37,393 nt of DNA. Origin: Pantoea brenneri (lineage in GTDB: Bacteria > Pseudomonadota > Gammaproteobacteria > Enterobacterales > Enterobacteriaceae). Shown here one piece after another: positions 33,600 to 37,393 of this stretch. Where the stretch lies: NCBI GenBank assembly GCA_002095305.1, contig MIEI01000045.1, positions 1-37,393 of the forward strand. The letters run 5' to 3'. The position numbers and the translations under genes are program-made. How positions within the stretch are numbered: the first letter of the stretch is position 1; every line of letters starts with the position of its first letter. Below the pieces are notes generated by a model. That model ran no database searches. It had not been told where the DNA came from and saw nothing but the letters and a program-made list of their open reading frames with translations.

Positions 33600-34121
33600 A
33601 TGAAAATGAACGCGATTAACTGGCCGGAAGGTTTTGTACCGGGCTATACCGATAATTTTTGCTCAAATGAAGTGATTGTCGCCGACCTGTCGGTGCAGGA
33701 AATCTGGCGCTTGTTGAGTGAACCCGCACGCTGGTCTGACTATTACGCCAACTCAGCCAATGCGCGCTTTTACGACAACAAAGGTCCGGTACTGGAGCAG
33801 GGAGTACGCTTCTATTTCGAGACCTTTGGCTTCCCGGTTGAGGCTCAGGTGACAGAGTGTATTGCACCGGCAGAAGGCGAGGCTGCACGCCTGGCCTGGC
33901 ACGGTTGGGCGGGTGAAGCGGGTGCCGCCGATCGCCTTGATGTTCTGCATGCCTGGCTGATTGAGGCTCTGCCGGGTAACCGGGTACGTATCCTGACTCA
34001 GGAGACGCAAAACGGACAACCGGCTCGCGAGCTGGCGGTCACCAAACCGAATCCGATGATCAATGGTCATCAGGACTGGCTGGATGGGCTGGTGGCAGCA
34101 GCGAAAGCGGCCAGAGTTTGA
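33600..34121 (+). CDS. SRPBCC/START-like ligand-binding protein
   Basis: 173 residues, cytoplasmic, no signal peptide. The order fits the SRPBCC (polyketide cyclase/dehydrase, AHSA1-like) fold: a first strand EVIVADLSVQEIWRLLSEPA, then WSDYYANSANARFY, a strand pair around GVRFYFETFGFPVEAQVTEC, LAWHGWAGE, and a C-terminal helix HQDWLDGLVAAAKAAR. Such proteins bind or convert hydrophobic small molecules. Likely the target of the divergent LysR regulator. Ribosome-binding site AGGATAA. Ligand unknown. An end hairpin follows at 34129. Confidence 0.85.
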   Translation: MKMNAINWPEGFVPGYTDNFCSNEVIVADLSVQEIWRLLSEPARWSDYYANSANARFYDNKGPVLEQGVRFYFETFGFPVEAQVTECIAPAEGEAARLAWHGWAGEAGAADRLDVLHAWLIEALPGNRVRILTQETQNGQPARELAVTKPNPMINGHQDWLDGLVAAAKAARV

Positions 34122-34128
34122 GGCGAAT

Positions 34129-34156
34129 GGTCTGGCACTCTGCGCGGTGCCAGACC
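34129..34156. terminator. Hairpin between convergent SRPBCC and asdA genes
   Basis: Perfect 10-bp stem GGTCTGGCAC / GTGCCAGACC with an 8-nt loop (TCTGCGCG). No U-tract on either strand, like the hairpin at 13305. Confidence 0.45.
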
Positions 34157-34180
34157 GTCAGACATTACTCCGTCCAGTCA

Positions 34181-35827
<1,647 letters not shown>

Positions 35828-35830
35828 CTA

Positions 35831-37393
35831 TCAGACCAGCGCGACAATCAGCGGGCCCAGTAGGGTAAGAAATACATTGGCCAGACCGTAGGTCACCGCG
35901 AACGGTGCGGTCGGGATGGCATTACCTGCTTTGTCGAGGATTTCCCCAAAGGCAGGGTTCGCACTGCGGGTGCCAGACAGGGCGCCCGCAAAAATAGCGG
36001 TGTTGTCGTAACGCAACAGGTAACGTCCAATCAGCAAGGTCAGCATTAAAGGGACCACGGTGACGACGATACCGATCAGGAAAATAGAGAGACCGTTCTG
36101 GCGCACCGTTTCGACGGCCTGCAATCCCGACTGCAGACCGACCACGGCGACAAAGCCGGCCAGTCCCAGATCGCGCAGCAGGCCGGAGGCTGCCAGCGGC
36201 ATGTTTCCACTCAGCGGTTTACGGGCCTGATACCAGCCGAACAGCAGGCCGGAAAGCAGCGCGCCACCGCCGCTGCCAAGCGTCAGTGGGACGGAACCGA
36301 TACGCAGCACCAGCAGGCCGATCAGCAAACCGAAGGAGAGGCCGAGGCCGTGAAACATCAGGTCGGTTTTAAGGCTTTTAATCAGCACCGGACCGGCCAG
36401 CGCGGCTGCTCGCTGGATATCCTGCTCACTGCCGTACAGGGTGACCACATCATTGTGCTGAATGACCGTGTCATCGGTGACGGGCACCGGCAGATCGCCA
36501 CGCTTCAGGGTGGCGATGTAAATGCCATGACGCACGTCACCTGAAATTTCCTTACGGAGCGCATCAATGCGCTTACCGACCAGCGCCGGGTTGGTTAGCA
36601 GCACCTCGGTGGTCTGCATCGTCATTTCCGGCCCTTCCGCAGCATCAAGTTCCTTACCGAGTGATGCGGCCAGCGCGATGATGCCCTTACGACGACCAAC
36701 CAGCAGCAGCGCATCGTTTTCGTTAAGCTGCATCTCCGGGGTGACGGCGATCACTTTGTCGTCACGTTTAAGCCGCTCGACGGTGACCGGGAAATGCGGA
36801 TCGGCACCGGCTTCAACCTCGGCAACGCGTTTACCGGCCGCCGGTCCGGCCAGAAACACCCGCCCGACCAGACCCGGCAGCGCGGGTTGCTGTCCTGGCG
36901 CCAGCACCGGCGCGCCCCGCATCTGCTCCAGCTCAGCTTTAATCGCATCTTCACGAATCGAACGGCCCATGATTTTAGGCAGGATATTGACGCAGATGAT
37001 GATGGCGCCGAGTGAACCAAAAATGTAGGTCACGGCGTAACCAACGGCGACGTTCCCCTGCATTTGCTGTAATTGGGCGGGATCAAGGTTGAGTTTGGCG
37101 ATCGCCGCGCTGGCAGTACCGATTATCGCCGACTGGGTCAGCGCACCCGCGGCGATCCCGGCCGCTATTCCCTTATCCAGCGAGAACAGCCGCGCCATCA
37201 CCAACAGCGTTGCCAGCGAAGTAACCACCAGAATCAGCGCCAGGGCGATCTCGCGCAACGTGCGCCGCCCCAGCGAGGAGAAAAATTTAGGTCCGCTTTC
37301 AAAACCAACTGCATAAATAAATACTGCGAACAGCACGTTTTTAATTCCGCTGTCAATTGTAACGCCGACCTGACTAATAATGACGGCAATCGG
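35831..37393 (-). CDS. aspT: Aspartate:alanine antiporter, 5' end outside window
   Basis: The frame is open to the right edge, so about 520 C-terminal residues of a normal 560 are present; the GTG at 37336 is not the true start. Family AAE: an N-terminal membrane block (visible from FAVFIYAVGFESGPKFFSSL), a central cytoplasmic region of two TrkA-C/RCK-like domains (about residues 170-320 of the visible part, with GKRIDALRKEISGDVRHGIY), and a second membrane block ending LANVFLTLLGPLIVALV. Exchanges aspartate for alanine across the inner membrane. Directly upstream of asdA, giving the known aspartate-alanine cycle. Substrate assignment leans on the neighbour; YidE/YbjL paralogues look similar. 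Confidence 0.9.
   Translation of the reverse strand, partial: PIAVIISQVGVTIDSGIKNVLFAVFIYAVGFESGPKFFSSLGRRTLREIALALILVVTSLATLLVMARLFSLDKGIAAGIAAGALTQSAIIGTASAAIAKLNLDPAQLQQMQGNVAVGYAVTYIFGSLGAIIICVNILPKIMGRSIREDAIKAELEQMRGAPVLAPGQQPALPGLVGRVFLAGPAAGKRVAEVEAGADPHFPVTVERLKRDDKVIAVTPEMQLNENDALLLVGRRKGIIALAASLGKELDAAEGPEMTMQTTEVLLTNPALVGKRIDALRKEISGDVRHGIYIATLKRGDLPVPVTDDTVIQHNDVVTLYGSEQDIQRAAALAGPVLIKSLKTDLMFHGLGLSFGLLIGLLVLRIGSVPLTLGSGGGALLSGLLFGWYQARKPLSGNMPLAASGLLRDLGLAGFVAVVGLQSGLQAVETVRQNGLSIFLIGIVVTVVPLMLTLLIGRYLLRYDNTAIFAGALSGTRSANPAFGEILDKAGNAIPTAPFAVTYGLANVFLTLLGPLIVALV

Overview
The window looks like a chromosomal segment of an enterobacterium, most likely Erwiniaceae (Erwinia/Pantoea group). 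This rests on a BapA/SiiE-type adhesin with its own type I exporter, DigH, GabP and YciG proteins that closely match my memory of the enterobacterial versions, and several divergent LysR-target pairs. No rRNA, tRNA, CRISPR array, insertion sequence or prophage was seen. Family assignments come from reading the translations, not from database searches.

Layout. (1) 1-11.1 kb: 3' part of a giant repeat adhesin, then its type I secretion genes (TolC-like outer-membrane factor, ABC exporter with a non-catalytic peptidase-like domain, HlyD-like adaptor). (2) 11.2-13.3 kb: a TetR regulator divergent from an amidase, with two copies of one palindromic operator between them. (3) 13.3-16.1 kb: a metallo-beta-lactamase-fold exported protein divergent from a LysR regulator, then a small secreted protein. 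(4) 16.3-20.7 kb: GABA use, gabT-gabP divergent from a MocR/GabR-type regulator. (5) 20.7-21.8 kb: an AT-rich island with a class II microcin-like precursor (interrupted by an in-frame TGA) and a small two-helix membrane protein that is probably its immunity protein. (6) 22-28 kb: GH3 beta-glucosidase, DigH lipoprotein, nitroreductase, MFS transporter, BhsA-like peptide. (7) 28.2-30.1 kb: LysR regulator divergent from a DJ-1/PfpI protein. (8) 30.1-32 kb: almost 2 kb without a credible protein gene. It holds a candidate noncoding RNA of about 530 nt with 12 same-strand AGTAA motifs and a clean terminator, then an 8-bp C-tract repeat able to form a G-quadruplex on the minus strand, then a long A/C-rich degenerate repeat. 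(9) 32-37.4 kb: a YciG-like stress peptide too short for usual ORF cut-offs, a LysR/SRPBCC divergent pair, and an aspT-asdA operon (aspartate:alanine exchange plus aspartate 4-decarboxylation) running off the right edge.

A cross-cutting point: four otherwise full-length genes (TolC-like, MBL-fold, GabR-like, MFS) are each put out of frame by one base, and each can be repaired by changing one homopolymer length by one. This suggests indel errors in the underlying assembly at least as much as real gene decay, and the broken genes should be read with that in mind. The most novel-looking items are the AGTAA-repeat RNA and the microcin-immunity pair.
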